Source of the DNA: Dipteronia dyeriana
Lineage: Eukaryota; Streptophyta; Magnoliopsida; Sapindales; Sapindaceae
Reading direction: 5' to 3'
Assembly (NCBI GenBank): GCA_032871835.1
Contig: CM065300.1
Coordinates: forward strand, 5,661,768-5,725,767
Length of the DNA stretch: 64,000 nt
Positions 53,325 through 64,000 of the stretch are shown here, in pieces. Within the stretch, counting starts at the first letter, position 1; each line of letters opens with the position of its first letter. Under the pieces are notes generated by a model. That model worked only from the letters and a program-made list of their open reading frames with translations. It was not told where the DNA came from and did not search any database. A program made the translations under genes and the position numbers.

Positions 53325-56037
53325 TTGAGTGGTGGTGGTTACGGTTTTCATTCTAGGTTTTTAGTTTTGATGTTAAGTTTATCTTGGAATGTTAGAGGGT
53401 TAGGAAAAGCGGAGAAGGGGAGGAAAGTTAAAAACTTTATGCAGAAACATAAATATGTTGTCCTATTTATTCAAGAATCCAAACTCAATGTGTTTGACAG
53501 TAGAGTTATTAGCAGTATCGGCGGATCATCTCACCAAAGGTGTTGGTGTAGATGTTATTGGTTCAACGGGGGGTGTTATTACGTTATGGAATGAGGACGT
53601 TTTAATCGTCAAAGGATATATGTTGAATAGATGGTCCATTATTCTTTTTAAGGTTCTAAACAAGTTAAAAAATGAGGTTGTGTTTTGGAACGTTTACGCT
53701 CCTAATGAGGAAAGTGAAAGGAAGGATGTGTGGGGGTATATTTGTAGCAAGCATCAGTGTTTTCCAGTTCCATAGTGTATCGAATGTGATTTTAATATTG
53801 CTCTTTCAGCTGAGGAGAGAAAATGTGTGGATTTCAACAGGGGTTCAGCTAGAAATTTCCATGATTTTCTTTTCCAAGCTAAGGTTGTTGTCATCCATTA
53901 CGCGGTATTCCTTTTACTTGGTCCAACAATAGAGAAAACAGAAGTTGAGCTCGTCTTGATAGGTTAATGTCTCTTGTCATCTTATCATGGTTTTTCAAAT
54001 TGGTGCAAGTTTGTCTCCCAATAACGATTTCATATCATTATGCAATTACCCTAAAGGGAACTCAGATTTTTGGGGCCCGAGACCTTTCCACTTCTTCAAC
54101 AGCTAGCTAGAAGAGAGAGAGCTAATGTAAGATGTGAGAAATTCTTAAGAAGGTTCTAATCCATCAGGTTCAAAAAGTTTTATTTTGCAGTCCTAGCTGA
54201 AAGTGTCTAAATTAAAGATTAAGAATTGGGCTAGTTTGAGAAGTAAGGATTTGTCGTCCACCAAATCCTTATAGGAGAACCTTGCAGAGATAGATGGGTA
54301 GGCAACTTTAGATGGCTGGTCTGAGGAGTATAGTAATGAGAGAATGAAGATGGTGACAGATCTTTGGAAAATTATCAGGCTAGAAGAACAAGCTTGACAT
54401 CAAAAATCTATAGTGAAGTACTTGGTAGAAGGCGATAGGAACACGAGGTTCTATCTTTGCATGGCAAGTGGGAGGCGAAGAAACAATTTTATTGAAGAAA
54501 TTTCTTTCAATGGCATTATAGATAACAAGCCAAAGGAGGCTAAGGAAGAGGTGGTAGAGTTCTTTGAAAATCTCTACAAAATGTAGGGCGGCGACGCCCA
54601 AAGGTTAACAGTATGTCCCTTAAGAAGCTGTCAGAGTCGAAAAGTGAATCTCTCGAGGTAGCCTTCAATTAGGAGGAAGCGAGCATTGCTTTAGCTGGTT
54701 ACGAAGGTAATAAAGCGTCTGGTGCTGATGGTTTTAACCTCAGATTTATCAAGGATAATTGGGACGTAATCTGAAGTGATTTTATGAATTTCATTGAAGA
54801 TTTCCATCATGATGGCTCGAGAGTCAAGGAGTTAATTAAGACGTCCTTAGCTCTAATTTCTAAAAAATTCAAACCAAACTCTGTGGCGGACTTTAGACCT
54901 ATTAGTTTAGTAGACTCAATGTACAAAGTTCTCGTGAAAGTCTTAGCTAACCGCATGAAAAAAGTGACGAGTTCCATGATTGGGGAAACCTAAATGACCT
55001 TTGTAATAAACCTCCAGATCTTAGATGGCTTCGTTATAGCCGAAGAGGTTATTCAATCTTGGAGAAAGGGTGCATGAGGGAGTGTTTTTGTGAAACTTGA
55101 CTTTGAAAAGGCTTATGATAGCCTAGATCACAATTTCTTGGACGACATGTTGAAAGACATGGGTTTTGGGTGGAAATTAAGGCAATGGATGAGGTATTGT
55201 ATTTCGACCCCTACCATTTTGGTCTTGGTGAATGGCAACCCGATAAGAGAATTTGGGTTGGAAAGAGGTCTCCATCAAGGTGACCCGTTATCACCATTTC
55301 TTTTTAATGTGGTGGTGGAAGGCTTAAGTGATTTATTTAGAAAAGCGGTTGATAGGGAGTTGTTGAAGGGCGTAGTTTTAGGCTCCGAAGGCTTTCAACA
55401 ATCACATTTACAGTTTGCAGATGACACAATTATTTTCTTTCAACCTAAGGTGGCTTATCTCAAGAATGTTAGACGTATCCTAAGGTGCTTTGAACTAGCT
55501 TCAGTGTTCAGGATTAATTTCCATAAAAGCTACGTGGTGAATGAGGGGAAACCTAGGAATGAGGAGACCAATTGGGCGAAAGTGTTTAGGTGCCCTTCCG
55601 AATGGCTGTCCATTTCGTACTTGGCATTACATTTGGGCGGGAGCCCAAGTACCAAAAGATTCTGGTCCGAATTTATCCAGCATGCTGAGAACCGTTGGGC
55701 ACCGTGGAAGAAGAAGTTTCTCAACAAATGTGGCAAGTTAGTCCTTATAAAATCAGTAATGTCGAGCATTTCTATTTACTTCATATCGGTATTCAAAATT
55801 CCAGTATTGGTGGCACATAAGCTAGGAAGTCTTCAAAGAAATTTCTTTTGGAGGGATGGTTTGAAGAAAAAGAAAATTCATGTTGTCAAATGGGATATGA
55901 TATGCAAAAGCAAAGCTAATAGGGGGCTAGGAATCGAGTCCGTTCTTTTCAAAAACAAAGGTCTTCTGGCTAAGTGGGTGTAAAGGCTTGGTATGGAAGA
56001 TAACCCCTTATGGAAGAGGGTTGTTTGTGCCAAATGA
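53325..56037 (+). pseudogene. LINE-5 ORF2: endonuclease and reverse transcriptase
   Basis: Endonuclease: LSWNVRGLGKAEKG (about 53374-53412), FIQESKLNVFDS (about 53466), FWNVYAPNEE (53680-53710). RT: ASGADGFNLRFIKDNW (about 54717), DFRPISLVDSMYKVL, KLDFEKAYDSLDH (55095-55128), GLHQGDPLSPFLFNVVVEGL (55260), HLQFADDTIIFF (55400-55440), WAPWKKKFLNKCGKL. Motifs for RNA-to-DNA copying are present, but stops near 54600, 54775 and 54992 break the frame. Confidence 0.88.
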
Positions 56038-56981
56038 ATGTTACTGAAGATTGAATAGTGACTGAAAACTAAAAACTGAAAAACATGTTTGTTTTTTTTC
56101 ACTGAAAATTTAATATAAATGATAACTTGTTTGTTTTTTTAAGTTATAAATATCTTAAAATAAATTTTTTGACATCTATACCCTTCTAACTATTATTTGT
56201 TATATATTTATATTTTAATATATTAATGACAACTTTAACATGTAAAATAATTCTAAAATAAATTTATTTAGTTATTAAAAATATTTCATATATTATTCCA
56301 TTTGTTGAATTACATTAAAACTGAACATAATATTTGATAGTGATACATTCTAAAATTCTCAAGAAATATTAATAAAAATAAAAAATCAACTATTACTTGA
56401 TTTTGACCCAAATATCATAGGCTGTTGCATCTCATCCATATATATATAACTTTTTTTTTCTTCCCAAAATTAACATCTCAAAACAAAACAAAAAACTCAA
56501 AACAAAATCATCATGAAAACCATTCTTCAATTAATTTTAAGAACAAGTGAAAAAGATGTACTCAAACTGTAATATAAAGATAATAAAACTAATTATCAAA
56601 TTATGGAAATAATAAAGAGTTCTTACCGGAATATGTTAGGAAAATCAATCACCAATTGTTTTTGTTTTGAAAAAGTTAGGTTTTCTGCTGTTAAAGTTTT
56701 TTTTACAGTGAGAAGAAAAAAAATATATTAATATGATTAGGACTTTAACAAAAACAGAATTGAAAATATACAAAATTAGTAAGGATAGTTTTGGAAGTAA
56801 AAGTTTGTAATTAATCATATTAGATTTGCGTTAAGTGGAAAGTGGAAAGTGGAAAAAATTTACTTTAAAAAAAATAATGGTTTTAATGGCTTATTAATTG
56901 ATTTTAGCACTTATAAAATCAAACAAAACTGCTGAATGAAACACATTAAGCGTCGTTCAAGTCAAAAAATCAAATAGGACC
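56038..56981. other. AT-rich block replacing part of LINE-5 ORF2
   Basis: LINE similarity stops after KRVVCAK and resumes at the end of the linker (..DNFVICDSSPDSIGWTLDASG). The roughly 200 residues found here in LINE-4 are missing. The ~940-bp block is 75-80% A/T by eye, with no ORF. TGAAT occurs at both borders (56034, 56981), perhaps a target duplication, but I could not establish inverted ends. Probably an old MITE plus deletion. Confidence 0.5.
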
Positions 56982-58025
56982 TGAATCTGGACAACTTTGT
57001 TATTTGTGATTCCTCTCCAGATTCTATTGGTTGGACGTTGGATGCTAGTGGTTTGTTTAATGTCAAATATCTTTGGCAAGGTTTACAAGAAGGGGATCAG
57101 AGTGATAGTATGGATTTTAGGGAAGTATGGAGAGGTTTTTGTCCACCAAAAATTGAAACTTTTGTGTGGCAACTCTTTCATGGGAGAATTCTGGTTAGAA
57201 AAGTGCTCACCAAAGTCGGCTTGCCCTCAGGTGTTAGTACGGAGTTTCCTCTCTGTCTCCAGAAGGAAGAAACCAAGTGTAACTAGTCTTGGAAGCTATG
57301 GCATACCTGTATGATATGGTGGGATGTTAGTTGTTGCATTCCAGTATTTTTTATTGAATGGTAGAGAGGCTGGAAAGGGTTGTGCCCAAAGAGAAAATCT
57401 AAAAGAGCTTGGAGCTCTTTGTTCTTCGTGGTGGTTTGGTCGATATGGGAAGCAAGGAACGACAAAGTTTTCAACAACGGAGACACTAGCCTGAGCTAAA
57501 AAGTGGACACGGTAAAATTCAGAGTGACAAGGTGGTTCAAAAATTTTGAGGGAGGTTCTCAGATTCCATTACTGCAATTACCCTGAATTTAAAGGATACT
57601 TGTGTGGACTCAAAAGGACCTAAGGCCCCAAAGTCTAAAGACTGGATTCCGCCGCTTTCCGACTCTTTAAAATTTAACGTGAACGGGGCGACAAGAAGTT
57701 TGCCAGGTCAGGCGGGAATTAGAGGGGTTCTAAGAGACCGAAACGGTAAAGTGCTTTATGTTTTCTTAGCTTCTGTGGGCATCCAACTTCCCATCACAGC
57801 TGAAGTTATGGCTATTGCCAAAGCCATTGATCTGTGTGTCACAAACCACTATTTACGGGACACGGAGATTATTTCGAAACCGTTTTGAAGATGGTTGTTT
57901 CTTGGATTAATGGTGGTGGTCTTGGTAGTGTAGATGATGTGCAGAGTATTTTCAAAATTCGAAACAACCTCATCAATTTCTGTCAAGCTCGTGTTGTCTT
58001 CAAGTCTAGGGCATTCGCTGGCTAA
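56982..58025 (+). pseudogene. LINE-5 ORF2 end: zf-RVT and RNase H
   Basis: zf-RVT: GFCPPKIETFVWQLFHGRI (about 57139-57190) with Cys-rich end altered to CLQKEETKC. RNase H from about 57620: KFNVNGATRSLPGQ, so the first Asp is Asn; the Glu is present (AEVMAIAKAIDLC); the third Asp region reads ETVLKMVVSWING after a frameshift (about 57880). Inactive. Confidence 0.87.
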
Positions 58026-58289
58026 GAATTGGCCATGACTCTTTTTCATGTAGCTTCCCGTGATTGGGTTTTTCGTCTCTGTTTTTTCGCAGCCCCTGTT
58101 TCTCTGGCTTCTTGATTTTTGCTCTGTGTTGTTTTTATCTTTGCTGTCTCTTAGGTGTTGTCGCGCTTGTTCTCTGCTTGGGGTGCCCAGCTTTGGTTGT
58201 GGTGGTTCCTTTCTTTTCAATGAAATGCCTTTAACAAAAAATATAAGGAAAAAAATCAGATCAGTAGAGGATCTAAATCCTACTTGAAG

Positions 58290-58430
58290 AACATAACTCT
58301 GATATTTAATATTGGAGAAGAAGATGATCTCTGATGTTTAATATTGGAGAAGAAAATGAGGCAGTTACGATAGTGAAAGGTAAGCTGTTTTGCTTTTTAC
58401 TTTAAGTATATCCTTTTTAACCACGGTATA
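58290..58430 (+). pseudogene. Right-hand copies of the duplicated gene fragment
   Basis: TTTAATATTGGAGAAGAAGA and TTTAATATTGGAGAAGAAAA.. repeat the exon end seen at 50368 and 50510. The second also keeps GAGGCAGTTACGAT..GAAAGGTAAG with a donor site and the same intron start (..GTTTTGCTTTTTACTTTAAG). Confidence 0.6.
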
Positions 58431-59645
58431 AGTGTGTTCTTTTTATTTTTATTTTTATTTCTATTAATTTTCTTCTCACAAAGATTTTAAACTATTTATT
58501 TTACATATATTCATAAATATAATTTTGGGTTATTGTTAAAAGTCTCTCTCTAGTTTGAGATATTAGCCATTTTATACAATCTAGTTTCTAAAACAAACAT
58601 TTTTCATTCTATAGAGTTATATAATTTTTTGGTGTTAACACATGACATATTATTTGTTTAAGGACAAATATATTATGTTAGAATCATTAAATTTGATTGA
58701 CCGTTATCTAGTAAAAGAACTAAATTGATGTATTTATGAAAACTTAGATAAGATGGGTTGATGGATACTTAAAATGGAAAGAAAAAAAAAACCTACTTAT
58801 GCTTCGCTCTTAGGGATAAAATTCATAATCAATTTTAATAATATATAATTTTTCCCTTACTTTTTTCTATGTGCACTTGAATGTTTCAATTCCTCATTAT
58901 AAATTATAATTTTCAAATTTTATGGTATAAAAAGGGATGATATAAATTATAATCTTACAAGTTACAACACCCAGGTTAATATTTTTTTAAAAGGAATTTC
59001 TTTCTTTTTTATTTTCAAATTATGATATAATCTTCTTAATTTTATTAATTATATATGGTGGATCAAGCTTATTCAAATTTCATTGGTAAATTCAGAAGCA
59101 ATAATTTTAATTATTTTATAAATTATATCATATATCGAAATCCAATCGAAATAGTTTATATAAATTGGTCATCGATGATTTCATTTCATTAAAGTTTTAC
59201 CTTTTTATAAAATTTGATATTTTTTACGGGTCGTGTTTTGTCCATTTTCTTTAAGGACTTTCATAATTATACATTTTTTATACATTTTCTTTAATCGAAA
59301 TAATTATACATTTTTTACCAATCCTTGATTTTCAGGAATAATAATAACCAATCCCTCTAAAGTTATGATCTGGATCACTCTTTTTATCGGTGACACAAAC
59401 TTCAAGACCAGTGTAGTGTCGTGGACTTCTACATACCCGATCAAGCTTACTTGTACCTGGGTTACATTGAGCTATATCAGCCTCTGTAACACTTAAAGTA
59501 ATCCAATCACGTTCACATACACTTTCAAAACAAAGTTGGCATCTTTAATTGTTATTGTTATTTTCTCGAAAAGGTCTTTAAATAACTGCCCTTTTGCTCA
59601 ATAATTAATCTTCCGTTAATCCAACAACTCAGGAGAAGTAATTGG
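58431..59645. other. AT-rich spacer
   Basis: No gene or element recognised. Open frames here are short and compositionally biased. Confidence 0.5.
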
Positions 59646-60125
59646 TATATATATTTAAGATAAATATATTGTTATTAATAAAACTAATAAGTACATCAAT
59701 TTTTATAAATATATTTATGTTTAAAATTTTAAAAATAAATATTAACATAAACACTCATGCCAATAGTACCCTTATTGAAATGAACATATTCATTTTAATA
59801 CATTTTATTTGTAAACCCTCTTAATTATAAACACATCCAATTTATAAAAATCATATTAATTTGTTGGAATCAAATACTCTTATAATGATGTCCAATTTAC
59901 TCGAATGTATGAGTCTCATGAAAGGGAATATGTAAAACTGTATTGTATAAGGGGTCTAGAGATTTTCAATCTAGAATTCTCTTATATATATATATATATA
60001 TATTTATCTTTAAAAAATTGTATAATAATAATAATATAAAATAATAATAATAATAATAACTCGTTGATATTTATATCTATCTTAAAAAAAAAAATTGTTT
60101 ATCGATAGAATTCATAACTAGACAG
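59646..60125. repeat. ~480-bp segment, also present at 63058-63520
   Basis: Shared stretches include GCCAATAGTACCCTTATTGAAAT, AATAAATATTA.., ATTTTCAAT[CA]T.GAATT and, near the end, TTGATAT.TAT..CTATCTTAAAAA. Both copies are in the same orientation. Function unknown; probably an ancient repeat. Confidence 0.8.
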
Positions 60126-60184
60126 GGGCATACCTAGGATTTTTTGTTAGGGTGGGCTAAAACAAAATTATATAACTAGTCTTA

Positions 60185-60933
60185 GACCCAGTTTGACATT
60201 GTTGTGCTGTGAGGAAAAGTGATTTTAGAATTGTTGTTGGGGGATTGCTTTTGGAATTGTTGTGGAAAGAATCAACTGAGTGTTTGGTAAACCGATTTTC
60301 AAAAATACTGTAAGAACTAAAAGCAATTTCAATGTATTTGGTAAACTGAAGTAAAAAATGTTGTGAATATATAAAATTACTAAAAGGACATGACATCTAA
60401 ATTGACCTAATATGCTATATTTTATATTTTTCTTATTTATTTGAGTTTAGTGTTAAGTGTTAAGTGTTATATAATTATGGTACTTTATTGAATTAATTAG
60501 CCTCATTTTTTATTTTACTTTATTGAATTAATTAGCCTCATTTCTTTATTTATTTATTTCATTTTTTATTCTACTTCATTTCTTTATTTATTTTTTATTC
60601 TACTTTATTGAATTAATTAGTCAATTTTTTATACAGTTATGACAATAATTTATTTGTACAACAATGTAAACCCAATTTTTTTGAGTAAATTTTGTTAAAG
60701 GTAAGGACAAAAATGGAAAGTTAACAAAATTTCATTTAATATTACTGTAACACGTTTTCTAAGAGCAGAATCCAAAATCCAAAAGCATGTATTTGTAGTT
60801 TCTCAAAAACTCTATTGGGAGAAACTAAAAGTGACCAAAAGCACTTCCCCGCGATTTTACCAAACACCATGTCTTTGGTCCGGAATCACTTTTGGCTCCA
60901 AAAACAGCTGGAAAAGCAATGCGAAACATGGTC
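60185..60933. mobile_element. Second copy of the polygalacturonase-exon MITE family
   Basis: 749 bp with TTA duplications (60182-60184, 60934-60936). Similar to 44213-44955 over its whole length, with ends GACCCAGTTTGACATTG and GACCATGTTTCGCATTGCTT (reverse complement). Non-coding. Confidence 0.9.
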
Positions 60934-61011
60934 TTACAGTTAAATGTATGTAAACTTTAAAGCACTATTTCCACTTTGTCTTACGGGGTTTTACATCATC
61001 AAACTCTTCTA

Positions 61012-61320
61012 TTATGGAATATAAGTCAATAATATCAGCAATCTCTCTCTCAATATATGTGTTTGATCTATTATGGAATCTAAGTCAATGATATCAACAA
61101 TCTCTCTCTCAATATATATGACCATGCAGTTAGTAAGAAAAACGACATCCATCTTATTGCGAAGTGGTGTTTTGATAAGCATTATCGCTGAAAATGCTCG
61201 TTTTGTTATAGTTACGGATACAGGAAGAGTTAAGACTAGACGAATCAATTTATCAATCAAATTGTAGTGCTCTGACCTTTTTGTTTCAGCTAGATATTGA
61301 TATAATTCTGAAAGATATCT
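61012..61320 (-). pseudogene. hAT transposase, C-terminal dimerisation remnant
   Basis: Minus strand 61260-61012 encodes the hAT-family dimerisation region: LIRLVLTLPVSVTITKRAFS, then a MLIKTPLRNKM and FLTNCMVIYIEREI helix and an Ile/Asp-rich end. Upstream codons (61320-61262, LYQYLAE..) continue the similarity. hAT transposases use this part to form dimers. The catalytic part and the element ends are missing, so it is a fragment, or the 3' end of a domesticated TTF-type hAT gene. Confidence 0.75.
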
Positions 61321-63057
61321 AAATCGAAGAAACTAAGAAAAATATCTGAATCGAAGAATCAAATATAAATATTTTATAACAGAAAATTTCAAGAGACGAA
61401 GATAATTATTAATTGGGAAAGGAAAAAATTGAGGTTTGGGACTTGAGATGGGGGAAATTTGAGAGGGAGAGAGGTATAGAAGATTTGAAATTACGTATTT
61501 ATGGGTTATAGATTGAGAGAGTGGATAATTGAATGCTGCATGATTTATAAATAAGTAATAATAATATATTTATATGTGTCAGTTTGAATTGACCTTACAG
61601 GAAAAGGGTGATAAGTGATGTTGAATATTTGGGATTGTGCAATGTTACGTGTGGGAGTCACATTAAAAGAACAAAACAGTAAAAAAAAAAAAATTTTGAA
61701 AAAGCTGACCCGGCTTTAATCCGGGTCAACCCTCTTGATCGTCCGTCTTTTATGTAACTAGTCTTTTATGTAACTAGACATAGAAGAAAGATAAAAATAT
61801 ATAAAATGTAAATAGATATATGATCAAAGTTTTCTTTTTTTTTTATATTATTTTGTTATATGATAATTATATCATAATAAGAAAATTCAGCACTTAAAAT
61901 ATAATTAGAATTTAATTAACATTTATTATAAATCAGAGTCTATCATAATTTTTTTAATAAAGATATATAGTCGAAGATATAAGTAATTATTTAGTATACA
62001 TAATATTTAGTTTATTTTTAATTAAAGTAATATATTTAATTGATAAATTTTTATTGAAATATATTTTTAATTAAAATTTAAAAAACATTTTTGATGTACT
62101 CATTAATATTATGGATATTAATATGGACATCCATATCTTTAACGTTGTTTTATTATCTCTCACTGTATCTTTAAACTTACAAAAGCATACAGTACTCCAG
62201 CAATCCACTTCCACGAAATCAAATGGACTCACAATTTTTCTGATTTTCTGATCAGGCACATGACATGAAGAGAGAGAATTGAACCAGAGAGTTTGAACAT
62301 TGAACATCAATTCACTAAAATAGAAAAGGCTTAATCAAGTACTAACAATGTTTTATCTTAAATTCATTTCAGTTGTTACTATATGTACAATATATATAAT
62401 GGGTAATTATAAAAAAATAATTATTTCTTTTAATTATTATGTTTTAAAATAATTATTGATAGATATATTTAAATAATTGTGAAGAACCCCTGCAACAGTG
62501 TTGAAGTAGTATTTTTGATGAATATGTTTATACTAAATTTTCTTCCACCCTAATGTGCAACACCAATAAATAATTTAAAGAAAATCTTTAAAAATATTCT
62601 CCCAATAAATAATTATACAATACAATAAAAATTTATAGTTAGCTGTATAATTAATAAGTAAATTAAATATGCATATCAATATTGGTGTAATTTTAAAGAT
62701 CTCCACAAGATCTTTTCATTGGAATATTTTTTAGAAATACATATTGTTATAATTTTAATATTGGGAGGGTTAAATTTATTAGAATAAAATAATAATAAAT
62801 AAAAAAACCATTTTTGCTTTGGAGTGATCCATTACAGTTGCTTTAGAATTTGACATTATATTGGTTTCTATTTGAAAATGATGTGTTAGTGTGTTGAAAA
62901 TGAAGTGTTAGCTAAAATTAAGCATATTAACAACTTCCAAAAAAAGATTAGCTAAAATTAAAAGTACAATGCTGAAGCAAAACCAGACATGACATATTTA
63001 GTTTTCTTTTTTAGAAAAATGAAATATGGACAAATGATTTTTTTGAGTATATATATA
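61321..63057. other. AT-rich spacer
   Basis: Small tandem duplication TCTTTTATGTAACTAG at about 61745-61776. A stretch near 62343-62440 (TTTTATCTTAAATTCATTTC..) is repeated at 63530-63630. No gene seen. Confidence 0.5.
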
Positions 63058-63520
63058 TGGTATGAATATTGACACCCATACAATTTATTAGTACATCCAT
63101 GTCTAAAATTTTAAAAATAAATATTACTATAAGTATTCATTATAATGCCAATAGTACCCTTATTGAAATAAATATATTGGTTTTAATACATATTATTTAT
63201 AAACACCGTTAAATTATTATCACACTCAATTTTTTTATATATGAAAATCATATTATTTTTGGAATCAAAACCTCATTTAATTATGGTCAAATTTACTTAT
63301 GGAAATATCTCTAATGTAGGAGCCTTATAAAAGGAAATACATGGAACCGTATATGAGGCCAATAGATTTTCAATATGAAATTTTCTTATTTGTGCAACTA
63401 TCTTACAAATATATATATATTGATATCTACGACTATCTTAAAAAAAAACTTGTTGATATCTATGATTATTGTTAAAAAATATATAATTTTTTGTTTATTG
63501 ATAGGGTTCATAATTACACA
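63058..63520. repeat. Second copy of the ~480-bp segment at 59646
   Basis: Same order of shared blocks as 59646-60125, without intervening MITE. Followed by the short segment also found at 62343. Confidence 0.8.
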
Positions 63521-63647
63521 TAGAAACAATGATTTTATCTTCAATTCATTTCGGTTGTTACTATATGTACAATATATATATATAGTTAATGGGTTATTAT
63601 AACAAAAAGAATTATTTATTTAATTATCCCTTTTAAAAAAAAATTGA

Positions 63648-64000
63648 GGCATAATTACCCTAATGACCATCAAGCCTTGCCACTACTATCAAAATGGTCA
63701 CCAGATTGGGAATGATTTCAAAATGGTTATTTTTTATAAACAATGTTACACTAATGAACATTCCATTATAACACCGTTAACTTTTTAAAAAAACTACTCT
63801 AATAGCCATCAATTTGTTAACTTGGTATCAAAAATGACCATTATAATCCTTTTGGGGATAATTACTCATGTCCATCAACTTATATCATCACTATTAAAAT
63901 GGTCTTCAGATGGGGAATTGGTTCAAAATGACAATTTTTTACTAATATTATTATACTAATGGAAATTCCGTTATAACACCGTTAACTTTTTTTTAAAGAA
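63648..64000. repeat. Diverged ~200-bp direct tandem repeat at the window edge
   Basis: AATTACCCTAATGACCATCAAG..AAAATGGTCACCAGATTGGGAATG..ATTCCATTATAACACCGTTAAC (63648-63782) recurs as AATTACTCATGTCCATCAAC.. to GTTATAACACCGTTAAC (63850-63986). It may continue beyond the window. Confidence 0.85.

Larger units (their letters stand above)
50938..58241 (+). mobile_element. LINE-5: nearly full-length plant L1 LINE
   Basis: Plus-strand order: a short purine-rich (GA)n leader, ORF1 with RRM (50952-53290), ORF2 endonuclease (53330-54100), RT (54200-55983), an AT-rich block replacing the linker (56038-56981), zf-RVT (56990-57290), RNase H (57620-58025), a T-rich 3' UTR and A6 (58236-58241). About 7.3 kb with the block. 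No clear target duplication. It separates the two sets of the duplicated gene fragment. Confidence 0.88.

Noticed and set aside
28931..64000. tRNA or rRNA genes
   Set aside because: No cloverleaf-like conserved tRNA sequence was recognised beyond the SINE boxes, and no rRNA segments.

Overview
The window looks like repeat-rich nuclear DNA from a flowering plant, probably a eudicot. The signs are: AT-rich spacers and introns with GT-AG borders; plant-type genes (polygalacturonase, NRT1/PTR-family transporter exon); plant L1 LINEs with an RRM in ORF1 and a C-terminal RNase H; a chromodomain Ty3 element; tRNA-Met primer-binding sites (TGGTATCAGAGC); Tourist-like MITEs; and a caulimovirid relic. 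I see no rRNA, tRNA, CRISPR array or bacterial-type operon. The species cannot be named from this sequence. Layout: 1-2640 holds a decayed caulimovirid (plant pararetrovirus) fragment on the minus strand. 2716-3703 is a small non-autonomous LTR element abutting a relic NRT1/PTR exon (3877-4094). 5057-12455 is one 5'-truncated LINE (LINE-1, minus) split by two solo LTRs; the first solo LTR carries a 1.2-kb MITE. 13052-13204 is a possible six-cysteine peptide ORF. 15005-28930 is a second LINE (LINE-2, minus) split by a Ty3/chromovirus element (15431-23348) with a CACAG target duplication. 29138-29304 is a small MITE inside a TA microsatellite. 29531-36310 is a third, nearly full-length LINE (LINE-3, minus), followed by a tRNA-type SINE with a 15-bp target duplication. 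37404-40155 is a 5'-truncated plus-strand LINE (LINE-4) with a 17-bp target duplication. The least transposon-dense part is 41.3-50.6 kb. It has a glycine-rich secreted-protein gene broken by a 28-bp duplication, with a solo LTR just upstream; a polygalacturonase pseudogene with a MITE in an exon; and a cluster of four diverged ~0.5-kb modules with a small acidic ORF. 50938-58241 is a fifth LINE (LINE-5, plus). 58.2-64 kb is AT-rich, with duplicated segments, a MITE of the same family as the one in the polygalacturonase, and a hAT transposase C-terminus. How it works together: nothing here forms a working pathway. Every retroelement ORF seen carries stops or frameshifts, and both recognisable host genes are broken. 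The value of the window is its insertion history. Empty sites, target-site duplications and shared LTRs allow relative ordering: LINE-1 before the solo LTRs, one solo LTR before its MITE; LINE-2 before the Ty3 element; polygalacturonase before its MITE. I did not find a convincing new biological system. The best leads are the six-Cys peptide ORF, the acidic ORF and its repeated module, the LTR G-box arrays, and the RRM/RNase-H LINE family.
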